Counted from the first letter of the stretch, positions 26,092 to 35,952 are shown. The stretch is DNA of 64,000 nucleotides from Osedax fenrisi (GCA_964019155.1 OZ025240.1:84580537-84644536); one strand, 5' to 3'. Notes: generated from the sequence alone by a model not told the origin. Program-made: numbers and translations.

Positions 26092-27954
26092 TATCTACAA
26101 CCTTAGAACTATACTATTTAATTATTGTTTGCATACTTGTGTATGAAGTGGTACATTAAGTTTAATCATAAAGCGTGATGGAGAGAGATTCTATAGTATC
26201 ACTAGTTATCATATTGTAATACTGCAGTTCATAACATCGCATCAACCTGGTAATTGTATATGAATTTACTATATCTTAGTGGTTCAAGGACAATATTTCC
26301 TTGTATTATATATAGTACCTAAAACCATACATTATTTTGTATTGCTATATATAACTGTTCTAATAGAATTTACATATATATATATATATTATATACCATT
26401 GTGGAAATTATCAAATTTATTTAAATGACTCATTGACTTTCTTAAATAGCACTATCTTGTTTAGTAGAATTATTTGCAGACATTTTTTTATATAAACGAT
26501 ATATTATACAAATTTCAATGGAATTTAAATAATATTCAATTTATTTATTTATTATTTATCAGTAGTTAATTATATTAATTAATAACGAATTACAAAGGTA
26601 TTCTCAGTGATTATTCAGTGTCTGCCACTAAAGGTAGACTTTGAGGAAAACATCACTGTGTACTTATGCTTGGCCCAACTCTACAATTCAGACAATACCA
26701 TCGTTAGTAGCACATACACTACAATGTATATGTTGTTGTTGTATCTCACCTACATATCATTCAATGTATATTAATGCGTATCACATTATTAATAACCCCC
26801 CCATTATGTAATGTATATTATTGTCTCATAACAACCCTGCCCAGTATGCAATATACATGTTATATCTCATCATTAATAAGCTACCCATAATGCAATACAG
26901 TTTATGGAGTTACTGTGTAAAGTTCTGGTTGTCATAGGAGAAGTGCTCGGAGCTAAAGGAACCACAAACGGTTTCTAAAACATTAATAAAATGCATATAT
27001 TATAATATATATTATAATTATCATATCGAATATATGTTAAAATTAGATTCCCATATAACGCATCGATATAAAGAAAGTGGATAAGCAATTGACGCACGTA
27101 ATGCATGTAAAAGATAGATATGTGAATGACACTTTTATCGATAATTTAACAAAATGGCATCAGTGATTTTTATTGGATATAGTCATATTATATATGTCAA
27201 ATATTAAAACAGTAGACTTTTCATAGAAATAGATTAAAGTGACTTCTATCTATATCAATGGATTTAGATTATAAATATCAATAAAATAGTATGATATCTT
27301 CAATTTAAATACACAAAATTACGAGGAATGTTGATATGATGTATTTTAAATATTTTATTTTATTTTTAGTATAAATAGAACATTAAAATTGGTAGTAATT
27401 ATCAATATATATATATGTATAAATAAATATTATCATAAATAAAAATTAGTGGGTTTCGACTGCAGCGCCCGTAGCGGATAGTGCTATACTACATTCAATT
27501 GCTTATCCACTTTCTCACTATATCGATGATATAACGTTACCGGCTATTATACGATATGATAACACTATAATTATATTTCATGCCTAAACGATATCTTGAA
27601 TTTCTAATTATTTGTATTAACATGTCTATTATCTTGTATTCATTCTATGTATGCACTATTATTGTGTCGACGACTCATAAAAAAGATATAAAATAACTCA
27701 ATTCATCATTATTTGAAATAATCTCTACATATTCATTATTTAACTACATACTCATGTAACTAAATATTTCATTACACTGCATTTTAATGTTAACAATATA
27801 GTAATAATTAAACTCGTAACGAATAACAGAGGTTGAAACCTTACTGGTCAATTTACTATCGGAAATAAAGAGGAAGAATAACGCAGAGCTACAAATGTAC
27901 CTCTCACAAATGCCTCTGAAACTATCTACTAACATCAGTAAACATATGAAGTAG
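1985..27954 (+). CDS. IPO4: Importin-4 homologue, complete, 30 coding exons
   Basis: Nuclear import receptor of the importin-beta superfamily; the family binds RanGTP at its N terminus and carries cargo such as histones H3/H4 and ribosomal proteins. Coding exons: 1985-2053, 2412-2498, 5496-5581, 6922-6963, 7338-7470, 8097-8233, 8571-8613, 8799-8864, 9330-9431, 9971-10054, 10509-10640, 12025-12078, 12913-13022, 15324-15432, 16345-16483, 16970-17083, 17717-17833, 18168-18291, 18768-18879, 20202-20290, 20903-20980, 21492-21652, 22411-22604, 23705-23875, 24368-24475, 24906-25006, 25627-25759, 26598-26702, 26901-26970, 27830-27954. They sum to 3195 nt (1064 residues plus stop; human about 1081), and all phases join. 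The translation follows human IPO4 collinearly from MAATQIEKLIEHLLVPDN to the end near AELQMYLSQMPLK, as a HEAT-repeat solenoid with an acidic insert in exon 20 (SEEES). Conserved landmarks: VRQYSAIILRKKI, CLPLKVDFEENITVY. Individual borders were chosen by homology and frame; the weakest are the exon 6 donor and the exon 28 acceptor. Confidence 0.93.
2670..2758. repeat. Long imperfect palindrome in IPO4 intron 2
   Basis: Arms of about 40 bases around a TATATAATTATA centre: TTATTTACAATACATATTGT on the left is mirrored on the right by ACAATATGTATTGTAAATAA. It would form one hairpin and may be a palindromic MITE. Confidence 0.6.
2935..3655. mobile_element. Pogo/Tigger-like non-autonomous element, 721 bp
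   Basis: The termini CAGTAAAACCTCTCTATAAG and its inverse are typical of pogo-type Tc1/mariner elements, and both are flanked by TA. Several subterminal copies of TTATAAAGAGGTTTTT and TTCTTATAGAGAGG occur in both orientations. No transposase is present. It lies in IPO4 intron 2. Confidence 0.75.
4318..4480 (+). repeat. Two degenerate copies of the IPO4 exon 3 acceptor region
   Basis: At 4322 (ACAGGTAGGCAGTATTCAGC) and 4457 (CACAGGTGCGGCATTGTTCC) the sequence resembles the true exon 3 border at 5492 (CACAGGTGCGGCAGTATTCC). They look like old duplications of the 3' splice site, about 137 bp apart. Neither copy keeps the exon frame. Confidence 0.45.
4502..5415. mobile_element. TA-target element with CCGTATTCGG terminal repeats, 914 bp
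   Basis: Inverted ends GGGGAAAGTAAACTAATACG and the complement of CCGAATACGG...GGTTACTTTCCGC, bordered by TA on both sides. The motif GTCCGTATTCGG recurs near 4669 and 5377. No coding capacity. It sits between two degenerate copies of the exon 3 border and real exon 3. Confidence 0.6.
5582..6921. other. IPO4 intron 3: palindromes, AT tract and a 20-bp tandem repeat
   Basis: It contains palindromes at 5721-5764 (CATCGATATAAAGAAAG arms), 5766-5810 (AGAGCTAGAGAGAAA arms) and 6422-6468 (AGCTAGAGATA arms sharing the AGCTAGAGA core). It also has an (AT)n tract near 6510-6560 and about five units of AACTAACTACATAATTAGTT at 6800-6900, just before exon 4. No coding signal seen. Confidence 0.6.
7140..7235 (-). 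mobile_element. SINE 3'-part fragment in IPO4 intron 4
   Basis: TTTCATCCCATCCAGGAACT and CCCTTCGAAGCAGC match the 3' half of the SINE at 28029-28370, same orientation. A (TTATTG)n tract precedes it, as at the 3' tails of the other copies. Confidence 0.55.
8281..8430. mobile_element. 150-bp TA-target MITE, copy 1 of 3
   Basis: Inverted ends GGGGCGCTGGAACGATG and the complement of TGTTGCAGCGCCCC, flanked by TA/TA. It is unusually GC-rich for the window, with G and C runs. It lies in IPO4 intron 6. Other copies: 15912-16062 (opposite orientation) and 22660-22825. Confidence 0.8.
8914..9000 (+). mobile_element. tRNA-derived SINE fragment in IPO4 intron 8
   Basis: It holds a B-box-like GGGTTCGAGCCCC followed by the SINE body AATAGGTCTTAAATAATAAT, matching the SINE at 28029-28370. 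The A-box half is missing. Confidence 0.6.
10298..10508 (+). repeat. Two decoy copies of the IPO4 exon 11 border
   Basis: The last bases of intron 10 and the first about 53 bases of exon 11 occur three times: from 10298, 10404 and the genuine 10509 (spacings 106 and 105). Each copy has an AG acceptor followed by GCTATACCTAAACTGAACCT. In the first two copies the frame reaches TAA after CCTACCCCC, so only the third can encode the protein. Confidence 0.9.
10641..12912. other. IPO4 introns 11 and 12
   Basis: Apart from exon 12 (12025-12078) this is noncoding. Intron 11 is plain AT-rich sequence with an (AT)n run near 11930. Intron 12 (12079-12912) has a GC-richer right half (12420-12912) with repeated GATTGGTCA motifs near 12540, 12650 and 12823 (inverted CCAAT type) and a palindromic ATTGTATAATGTACATTGTACAG stretch around 12750. 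No mobile element ends were recognised. Confidence 0.5.
13058..14284. mobile_element. TAGTGATTCAAA-terminated element in IPO4 intron 13, 1.2 kb
   Basis: The ends TAGTGATTCAAAC and TTTGAATCACTA are inverted repeats. The flanks GTATATAT (left) and GTATATAG (right) suggest an 8-bp target duplication with one change. The left part carries ACGAGTCGAG repeats, the right part CGAAACCAA repeats. No ORF. Confidence 0.55.
15171..15306 (+). repeat. 11-bp minisatellite with a four-unit higher order
   Basis: Twelve units of CATACCTAACA/G. The last base follows a regular pattern in which every fourth unit ends in G, giving a 44-bp higher-order period. The array ends right before the exon 14 acceptor. Confidence 0.85.
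15912..16062. mobile_element. 150-bp TA-target MITE, copy 2 of 3, inverted
   Basis: GGGGCGCTGCAACA and the complement of TGTTCCAGCGCCCC-type ends (CGTTCCAGCGCCCC on the right), flanked by TA/TA, in IPO4 intron 14. It is oriented opposite to the copies at 8281 and 22660. Confidence 0.8.
16484..16969. other. IPO4 intron 15
   Basis: AT-rich, with no repeat or element recognised. The frame open past exon 15 (to 16704) is intronic read-through: family similarity ends at 16483. Confidence 0.6.
17178..17345. mobile_element. Small inverted-repeat element in IPO4 intron 16
   Basis: ATTAGACAGTACTAAAAGTA on the left is mirrored by TACTTTTAGTACTGTCTAAT on the right, about 168 bp apart. It is a MITE-like structure without an ORF; the target duplication is not resolved. 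Confidence 0.6.
18000..18167 (+). repeat. CACCTCTAACCCCACCACCACC minisatellite before exon 18
   Basis: Pyrimidine/purine-biased repeats of ACCTCTAACCCCACCACC fill the 3' end of intron 17. The TAACCC content resembles telomere repeat but the units are irregular. Confidence 0.65.
18418..18740 (+). mobile_element. SINE, 5'-truncated, with tail reaching the exon 19 acceptor
   Basis: TGTATAAATAAATGATCAGC, GAGAGCGGCTTCG and TTAGTGGATTTAAG match the SINE at 28029-28370. A second 3' fragment (TAAGTTCCTGGATGGAATGA) follows and ends in (AACAAT)n. The tail lies about 20 bases from the exon 19 acceptor, so the insertion shaped this 3' splice region. Confidence 0.65.
18898..18985 (+). repeat. 33-bp direct repeat just after the exon 19 donor
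   Basis: GGTGATTTCGTGAGGAGTGC...TTTAGTTT is present in about 2.5 units, beginning roughly 20 bases after the donor. Confidence 0.7.
18986..20201. other. IPO4 intron 19 remainder with a TAGTGATG/CATTACTA element
   Basis: Between 19470 (TAGTGATGTACAAAT) and 19869 (TTTCATTACTA) lies a probable non-autonomous element related by its ends and by its ACTCGA-rich interior to those at 13058 and 25071. A G run occurs near 20097-20107. The rest is AT-rich with no gene seen. Confidence 0.45.
21225..21480 (+). repeat. (CA)n-rich microsatellite in IPO4 intron 21
   Basis: About 250 bases of CACATA/CACTCA variants end immediately before exon 22. Open frames on both strands here (His/Thr-rich or Cys/Val-rich) are artefacts of the repeat. 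Confidence 0.9.
22170..22410 (+). repeat. ACCACTACCACCCCTA minisatellite before exon 23
   Basis: Irregular units of CCACTACCACCCCTAACA fill the 3' end of intron 22. The open frames across it are compositional. Confidence 0.7.
22660..22825. mobile_element. TA-target MITE, copy 3 of 3
   Basis: GGGGCGCTGGAACGATG left end and TGTTCCATCGCCCC right end, flanked by TA/TA, in IPO4 intron 23. It is 16 bp longer than copy 1 because of an extra CCCTACATTGTA segment. Confidence 0.78.
22826..24905. other. IPO4 introns 23-25, noncoding parts
   Basis: AT-rich sequence with (AT)n near 23640-23670, TG/TA microsatellite at 24060-24170 and a run of TGTACA palindromes at 24519-24595 that could fold on itself. 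Exons 24 (23705-23875) and 25 (24368-24475) lie within. No mobile element ends recognised. Confidence 0.5.
25071..25256. mobile_element. GAGCCGAG fold-back repeat, inverted copy
   Basis: The ends TAGTGATATAAATGATG and CATCATTTACATCACTA are inverted repeats; the interior is the reverse complement of the repeat at 356-591. It lies inside a 35-bp tandem array, between its first unit and the rest. Confidence 0.7.
25257..25398 (+). repeat. 35-bp tandem repeat, four units, after exon 26
   Basis: Units contain AAGTACACGCGTACCTA and ACTATACTGACGTACT. The sequence right after the exon 26 donor (25009-25045, TACGCGTGTACCTAGAGCC) is a diverged fifth unit. Confidence 0.8.
25760..26597. other. IPO4 intron 27
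   Basis: AT-rich, with (AT)n tracts near 26055 and 26380. No element or gene recognised. Confidence 0.5.
27061..27528. mobile_element. hAT-like MITE, 468 bp, with perfect 8-bp target duplication
   Basis: CATCGATATA plus AAAGTGGATAAGCAATTGA at the left is mirrored by TCAATTGCTTATCCACTTT plus TATATCGATG at the right. ATATAACG flanks both sides (27053-27060, 27529-27536). Eight-base duplications with CA...TG ends fit hAT. It lies in IPO4 intron 29 and has no ORF. Confidence 0.85.
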
Positions 27955-28028
27955 ATAGGGAGAGGGGCTAAGGACGGAATATAGAAACACAAAGACTAAG
28001 CATTTAAACACAAGTAAACACTAAACAT

Positions 28029-28370
28029 ATCGACTAAAGCAACTTAAATCCACTAAAGCTATGTGGTAACTCGTTATAAATAAATATAACAACAACTATA
28101 CGCTTATTGATTATATATATATATATTGTTATTTTTATTTGGTAGAGTACTTTCATCCCATCCAGGAACTAAGATGAAGTTTTCACGAAGCCGCTCTCAT
28201 GTTAAGGCATCCATGGTTTTAACGAAAGCCGAACATTTATTTATACACAATTATATGAGTTCACTTCTAAATATTATTTTAAGACCCATTTTAGTGGTTC
28301 GGACTAGGCTTGAACCTGTGCCCTACTGCTCGTGTGTCTGACGCCTTAGACAATTGAGCCACACAGGCAG
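28029..28370 (-). mobile_element. tRNA-derived SINE, longest copy
   Basis: Read on the minus strand it starts with a tRNA-like head: A-box-like TGGCTCAATTGTCTAAGG and B-box-like GGTTCAAGCCTAG. The body follows (GGGTCTTAAAATAATATTTA, GAGAGCGGCTTCG) and then a tail region (CTTTAGTGGATTTAAG). Partial copies lie at 7140-7235, 8914-9000 and 18418-18740. RNA polymerase III origin is inferred from the boxes. Confidence 0.75.
28079..28084 (+). promoter_or_regulatory. AATAAA, candidate IPO4 polyadenylation signal inside a SINE
   Basis: First AATAAA hexamer after the IPO4 stop codon, 125 bases downstream. It lies in the 3' part of the SINE that is inserted in the opposite orientation (28029-28370). 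AT-rich DNA yields this hexamer often by chance, so use of the site is unproven. Confidence 0.35.
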
Positions 28371-29640
28371 TTAAAATATGTATATTATTAACAAATATTT
28401 TTACAAATTGTATGCGAATTAGATAATAAAGTAGGTTATACGCATTTGTTTATCTTCTAATATGAATGTTGACTTTATCTTACTTGATAGCTTATGAAAT
28501 AATTGGTGATGAGTCCAAACTAAGGTTTAAATAAAATACGATCAAGTTTAAACAAGTTAATATACTCAAATTTATTAGAATAAAGAATAGAAACTGATAT
28601 AAATAATTTTAATATTTAACTATAGCTTAAAACAGTTTAGAAATGATAAGTTTACAATCAGAGCTTCGACTTGTGATCTCTGTTCACTTCTTCTCGCAGT
28701 ACTTTCTGATAACAGAGCCTACATGACAATTCTTCCTTACAGATTTTTGGAGCCTGCATGACAATTCTTCTTACAGATGTTTGGAGCCTGCCAGTTCATC
28801 ACCGCTGGAAAATATATTATTACTAATTTAGAATTTAGAATTATATTAAAAAATATAAATATATTGAATACTTTTGCTATATATATATTATTTCTACATA
28901 TAATTTAGCGTGATAAATATAAATGAGAATTACATATTGAATATTATATTATTTATTTGTATTAAATAATTTATAATTCTAAGTTGATTGTCATCAAAGT
29001 CCAAAATTATCCAAATTCGTAAGTATATGCATTTACTGTGATAATTGTATAAATAATATCAAAAATAAACAAGTTTTAATTAGGGAATTTTGTAATTACA
29101 TAGGATAAAATACATAATTTTACAATTGAAAAACATGATTTAAATATAATAAATATTTAAAAAAATAATTTGTTTGATAATTTTGCGTATGTAAGAAATG
29201 GCATAACAAATATTAGTAATTATTTTTTTATAAAAATATGTATTAATCGAGATCAAAGTAAATAATTTATTTACTAGTATGATAACAACTAATAGAATTA
29301 ATAGCTTAGAAAATAATATATATATAAAATTATAGATACAGGAATATACATAGATATTGAATAATTTTATTATTAGTTTAGGAATAATTTATAATGCATT
29401 CAAAAATAGTGAACATTTTATATTTAAAAACGAACTGGAATGCCTACCTTCTAATTACGGAAAAGGCTATATAAAAATAAATATAATATTAAAATTTATT
29501 TAAAAAAATTATAGTTTGAATTAAAATTGTGCATTATATATATATTATATATTTTAATGTATATGTGCAAAGTTAAATTGTAGGTATTATATTATATAAA
29601 TAATAATTTAGTACATTTTTTAAGAATATTGTATGTTCCC

Positions 29641-30230
29641 TTAAGGGCCGGCGTAACCTTCATTTTTATTTTTTAGGGACATTTTTGTATATTGAAATAT
29701 TAAAATGTAATTCATTATCTTTAATATGATGTATAATATATCATATACAATTAAACATAAGTGCCTCAAATACGAAGTTTAATCATACACCTATTCAAAA
29801 TGGTGAGATTTAATAATTAGAAAACATGCAAGTACAACTTAAGATGCCAATATCTCTGGTGTTTTTTTTGTTGATTTTTTTTTTAAATGTCTATATCTAT
29901 TGAACTCATATATGAATCTTTATAAAATGTTCTGAGTATATACCTAATATATGGTTATTATTATATAGGTATGTAAGCTAATGTAAATATAATCAATTAA
30001 TATAATTAATTAAAAAATAATAAAAAAAATCGGTAATAAATTTATTTTTAAATAATAATACATTTATTATTTTATGATGTACCTATATAACTAGAGATGA
30101 ATGTTATCTAGATAATTAAAAAAAATTAGATAAAAATACTAATAAATAGAAAAGATATAGCCTATTAAAAAATAGCTATTTTTCCCTATCTTTTACATGT
30201 AAACGCCGGCAAGGTTACGCCGGCCCTTAA
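29641..30230. mobile_element. TTAA-target element A, 590 bp
   Basis: TTAA GGGCCGGCGTAACCTT at the left and its exact complement at the right, TTAA included on both sides. This suits piggyBac or Kolobok superfamilies. CTATCTTTTACATGTAAA stands just inside the right end, as in element 54857-55460. Confidence 0.8.
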
Positions 30231-30640
30231 ATATAAATAATATATTTAATAACTAATACCAAAATAATGAAATTTATCACATCGAGAAGCTTATATATAT
30301 ATATGTATGTTTCGTGTGGTATATTTACTATGTATATCTTACAAGAGTATTTATTATCAAATTAAATTATTACAAATGATTATGATTATTACAAATATGT
30401 AGAGTAATAATATACAAGCTATGTAGATTAATATTTATTATATATTACAAAAAAATACAAATATTGTTTACAAAAAGAATACATTATATTTATATAAAGG
30501 ATATATAGGATATAAGGAATATATATAATAGGATAGAAGAATATATAGAATATAACATTTATAAGTACAATTATGATGGATATTATTATTGTTGGGTTAA
30601 AAAAAAAAATATAATTTATATAACTATATTAAATATATTA

Positions 30641-30729
30641 AAACCTGTATGAACTATGGAAGGCGAGTATTTTCACTGGACATCAGTGAAGGCAGTCATT
30701 CAATAAAACATATTACCTAATGGATAATG
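30641..30729 (+). repeat. Direct repeat copy 1 (pair with 37641-37731)
   Basis: About 90 bases with GGAAGGCGAGTATTTTCACT and CATATTACCTAATGGATAAT are nearly identical to 37641-37731. Flanking sequence is alignable at lower similarity for several hundred bases, so both belong to an older, larger repeat. Confidence 0.7.
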
Positions 30730-31237
30730 AAAAATATTATATTTATAATTTGCATAATTTATATATATAAAAAGTTTTAAAAATATATAAGTTTTAGAAA
30801 TTTTAATTTAAAAATATGGTAAAAATAAATCATATTTTTTAAATATAAAATAAGTTAATATTCAATTCATGACCGTTATAAAAAGAAAATAAGTGAAATA
30901 TCATATTATTTTTACTAAATAACTTTATATACAGGTATTAATACTTATTATAAAACAATAGTTTGGTATTGGATAATAGGTATTAAGATTTATAATAAGT
31001 GTAGCTAAATTAATTATTTAATAAATGTGATTACCATGTTAAATCTGTTCAAATTATTAAATTATGATAAAGTGTATAATACATTAACCTAACTTAGATT
31101 ATATACTAGCTAGTATATTTTAACATAAAACCAATATTATATATAAATGTGTATAAATTTATTATATAATAAATTTAAACAGTAATAAATGTTATTAAAT
31201 CTGCAATATATTAAATAAATAGATTTTATAATAATAG

Positions 31238-31691
31238 CAAAGATTTTGCGAAGCAAAGATATAACACTCCCTATGCATGCAACGTAATTTAGTAATAGCC
31301 CCAACCGCTGCTAGCAGTAGTATCGAAATCACTGAAATAGATTTAGGTTCGGCTCTGTTTGCATACAACAATGTTTTCATTGCTCTATTAAATTACATGC
31401 AATATAAATTAGCTTTTACTCACTAAATATATACTTATAGCATTTAAAACATACATATCATATTTGTTTGTTATATATTAGTAATGAACACTTAGTTTTC
31501 ATCATATAAATATTAATTTAAAGCATATTATTTAACATTTTAAAAGTGTATAGTTAAATACGAATTTACATTATAAACAACGCATAGTTCCTAAAAGTAA
31601 CCCGATATAGGTGGCACCAGGGTATTTTGTATACAAATTCGAATAACACGATTTCGCGTAAGTGTTATGTCTTTCCTTCGGAAAATCTTTG
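31238..31691 (-). mobile_element. CAAAG...CTTTG element, 454 bp, copy 1
   Basis: Inverted ends CAAAGATTTTGCGAAGCAAA and the complement of TTTCCTTCGGAAAATCTTTG. A 7-bp duplication ATAATAG flanks it (31231-31237, 31692-31698). It is nearly identical to 42866-43319 in opposite orientation and exactly equal in length. A 61-residue open frame inside is shared by both copies but resembles nothing known. Confidence 0.85.
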
Positions 31692-31887
31692 ATAATAGTT
31701 TTATATAAATTCATTTCATAAAAAAAATGTTGATTCTAAATCAATTACATAAAAAATGAATTATATATATTATATATAAATAGATTTTCTAAATTGAATG
31801 TTTAATTAATCACTCGAATAAATTATATGATTTTCTCACAAAAACACACACTTTAAAGTTTAAGGGGTTTTATCGGGGGATCTGCAC

Positions 31888-32838
31888 TATAGCCGGCGAA
31901 TTCACAAGAGGCGGGACTATAGGCGTGGCTATATTAAAAATACTATAAACGCTAATTCGATTATATAATACTGTAGATAGTTTTTATAGAGATATTTAAT
32001 TTAATTTGAATTGCTAATTCGATTATATAATAGTTAAAAATATCATATTTATTTAATTTATGTTATTTATTGTATTTGCATGCATGACACGTGTTTATTT
32101 AAATGTTACATGTAAATAGATAGGTGGAAATAGGTGGTCTTTTAAAAAAGTTACTGGTCACTGAATATTGAATATTTATAATTAATTTGTAGTATAATAT
32201 ATTCACAACATATAGCTCTAATTTATTCTTATTATTAAGAAATCTAAAATTAACCTAATATATATTAAAAATAAGTATTAATAATAATCTATATGATTTA
32301 TGACAATTTTATAAATTTAATATATATTATATACTACATATATACTACCTATATAAGTGTATAAATATATAATTATATAATTATATAAATAATATATATA
32401 TATATATATTGGTATATATAGTTAAAAAACGTTAGGAAATCGGCTTTCACACTAATATATAATAGCTATAATATATATATATATATATATATATTATTTA
32501 TATAGTATAGTTATATAGTATTTTGAGATTTCATAGTATTATCAAAGATTTTGTGAATCCTTCGGAAAATCTTTGGTATTATTATGTTATTAAATATTCG
32601 GTTCATTAGTCGTCTGCAACCGCAAGCACATGAACACATACTTGCGTGAGTTATATTTATATTGCGGGAGTTGAAATATGCAATTAAATATACATACGCG
32701 TGAAAGTAGATCCGCACGAAAGTAGATCCGTACGAAAATACATCCTAATCTTATAGTAATATATTGTAATCGTATAGTAATTATATATATATATATATAT
32801 AATGTGTGTGTGTGTGTGTGTGTATAATTACTATATAT

Positions 32839-32905
<67 letters not shown>

Positions 32906-33019
32906 TTAATTATATATAAGTATAAATATATAAATAAGTGTAAATATATACTTATATATATAAATAAATATATATACTTAACTATAGTATAACTAATTAT
33001 TAACTTAATTATAGTAAAC

Positions 33020-33057
<38 letters not shown>

Positions 33058-34569
33058 TTATATATATATGTACTTATATATTGTATTAAGTATATATATA
33101 TATATATATATACTTAATTTATATATATATATATATATATATATAAATTAAGTATATATATATACACTTATATATATATATATATATATATAATTAATAA
33201 TATTTATATATACTTAATTTATATATATATACTTATATATATAAATATATATATATACTTAACTATAGTATACCTAATTATTAACTTAATTATAGTAAAC
33301 TTATTTATATATATACTAATATATATATGTACTTTTACATAACATATTTGAATCATAATCGAGTATGTTATGATAGTATAATTGTAATTTAATTATAAAT
33401 AATAAGTCAACAAATACTTAAATGTGCCGTTACTATAACGGATAATATATTGATGGCTTATAGTATTATATATATATCATATATTGATTCTACTTGAAAT
33501 TAAATGGACATTCCAAAACTATATCGATCTCTTGCGTACGTAACATATTCGAATCATAATCGAGTATGTTATGATAGTATAATTGTAATTTAATTATAAA
33601 ACAATTATTTATTTACATATATATATATATATATATAATATGATGTGTCTATATATATATATATATATATATGGTTATATACATATAAGGTTATAATAAT
33701 ATATTATATATATACGCGTATATGTATACGTATATATAATTATAATGTATTATATCTATTTATAATATCTTTATAATATCTATTTATGTATTTATGGATT
33801 ATATCTATATTTAATCGCGTATGAATATAAATTATATTGAAAATCATTTAAATGCATCACTAATCACTGAATGTAAATAGTGTATAACGCGCGCGCGCGC
33901 AGAATTTTCATGTGCATGTCCTTTCATGGATACACTGCAGTTCGAGACGACTAATGATCCAAATATTCTTTATGTATATATATATATATATTATAGCTAT
34001 TATATATTAGTGTGAAAGCCGCTTTCCTAACGTTTTTTAACTATATATACCAATATATATATATTATTTATATAATTATATAATTATATATTTATACACT
34101 ATAGGTAGTATATATGTAGTATATAATATATACTAAATTTATAAAATTGTCATAAATCATATAGATTATTATTAATACTTATTTTTAATATATATTAGTT
34201 AATTTTAGATTTTTTAATAATAAGAATAAATTAGAGCTATATGTTGTGAATATATTATACTAAAAATTAATTAAAAATATTCAATATTCAGTGACCAGTA
34301 ACTTTTTTAAAAGACCACCTATTTCCACCTATCTATTTACATGTAACATTTAAATAAACACGTGTCATGCATGCACATACAATAAATAACATAAATTAAC
34401 TTTATTTAAATAAAATTTTAACTATTATATAATATAAGTAAATATTCAAATTAAATTAAATAAATATTTTAAAAAACTATCTACAATATTATATAATCGA
34501 ATTAGCGTTTATAGTATTTTTGATATAGCCACGCCTATAGTCCCACCCCTTGTGAATTCGCCGGCTATA
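31888..34569. mobile_element. Fold-back element with about 585-bp inverted arms
   Basis: The left arm 31888-32475 and right arm 33983-34569 are inverted copies of each other. The outer ends are TATAGCCGGCGAATTCACAA and its inverse, the inner ends CGGCTTTCACACTAATATAT. The 1.5 kb centre holds (AT)n, a (GT)n run, a 33-bp mini-element and internal direct repeats (33341 and 33542; 32960 and 33250). No ORF of note. Confidence 0.75.
32543..32575. mobile_element. 33-bp CAAAG...CTTTG mini-element
   Basis: It consists of the first 15 and last 18 bases of the 454-bp family (CAAAGATTTTGTGAA, TCCTTCGGAAAATCTTTG). Perfect 7-bp duplications GTATTAT flank it (32536-32542, 32576-32582). Confidence 0.8.
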
Positions 34570-35952
34570 CTCACTGGTAACCGGTTTTATCACTCACATA
34601 ACACGCAATTTGCCAATTTCGTGTATAAAAAGAATAATATAAATAGAAAAACATAGGTCCCCTACAAAAATAGAATTGATATTCTATTCATTCAATTGAC
34701 CTAATTTGTTTTGTATTGTATTCATGCATAGGAAAGTAGAAATTTAATTTTAATATTATTATTTATTATATTATATATATCTAAATTATAATTAAAAATT
34801 AGCAATAATAAAATTATGGTATTTCTATAGAAATTATCATTTTATACAATGACTACTATACATTTTATTAATTATCTCTCTATTTTACTATTCACATAAT
34901 TAAATTCTATTTGAATCAAAAAAAAAAATATTATTACTATAATAGTTTTTATGTTTAGTATGTTTGAATGCACATACCTAGCACAACATAATTATTCTGA
35001 GAAAACAGCTTTTAAAGTTTGACAGCTTAAAAATGTAATATTGAATAGCATTATCTTATTGTCAAAAAACACATTTTTATGTAATTTCTAGAATGAATTC
35101 ATGTATAATTTGTTTACAGATAATAAAAAACAATACAAGTATTATTATGTAATAAAAAAAATATGAAAATAAATAAATTAGCATCACTTTAAATGTGCGG
35201 GATCCCCTTAAAGTATAAACCATGAGTTGATTAAATGTACATGGTTTTTCATATTTTTACCTTAGTTTATTGCTTTGAAATTAATGTATATGAATATAAT
35301 GAGATACAATAATTGATACAAAATCATATATTTAGAATTTTATTACCTGTAAAATATTTATTTTTTCAATAAGTTAATTTTTATTTCAATTGTTATATAT
35401 GAAATATGCTATATATTATTAAAGGCTAGCATAGATTTATAGAGGCATATATCCTATAAATATATTTTAAGTTTATCATATAAATAATAAAATATATAAT
35501 AACGTATATAACAATTTATAGAGTTAAGACTTATTCTATTTATTTAAAGTAGTGAAATGTTTACCAAATATTTAAAAATCAATTATCAAACAAGGTATGA
35601 TCATTGATCATTGATCAATAAATATAATTTTAATTTAAGATTATTTCTTGTTTGCAAATTGTTTTATATTATTTATTTTTGTATTTTTCAATAATTACTT
35701 CAAAACTTATATAATTTTTAGAAAATATTTCAATTTTATTCTTACTATTATATAATATTCTTTAAATAAATAATCAATAAACTATAAATTATTAACCTAT
35801 CAATCAATTAATTTCAAACTCAAACTAAAATGATTATTATATTGTAATATTTATTCGCACATTATGTTTATATAAAAAATTATTATATATTTATAAACAT
35901 CCATCAATAAAATTATAAATACAATTTTTTTTATATATATTTGCATAAATAG

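Larger units (their letters stand above)
31860..35211. mobile_element. Possible larger TTAA element enclosing the fold-back element
   Basis: TTAAGGGGTTTTATCGGGGGATCTGCAC-type left end and GTGCGGGATCCCCTTAA right end share TTAAGGGG and GGATC..GCAC in inverted order. The match is gapped, so the assignment is tentative. Confidence 0.3.

Noticed and set aside
31195..31380. 61-residue open frame repeated in the 454-bp element copies
   Set aside because: Conservation follows from the recent duplication of the element; no known domain and no initiation context favours it.
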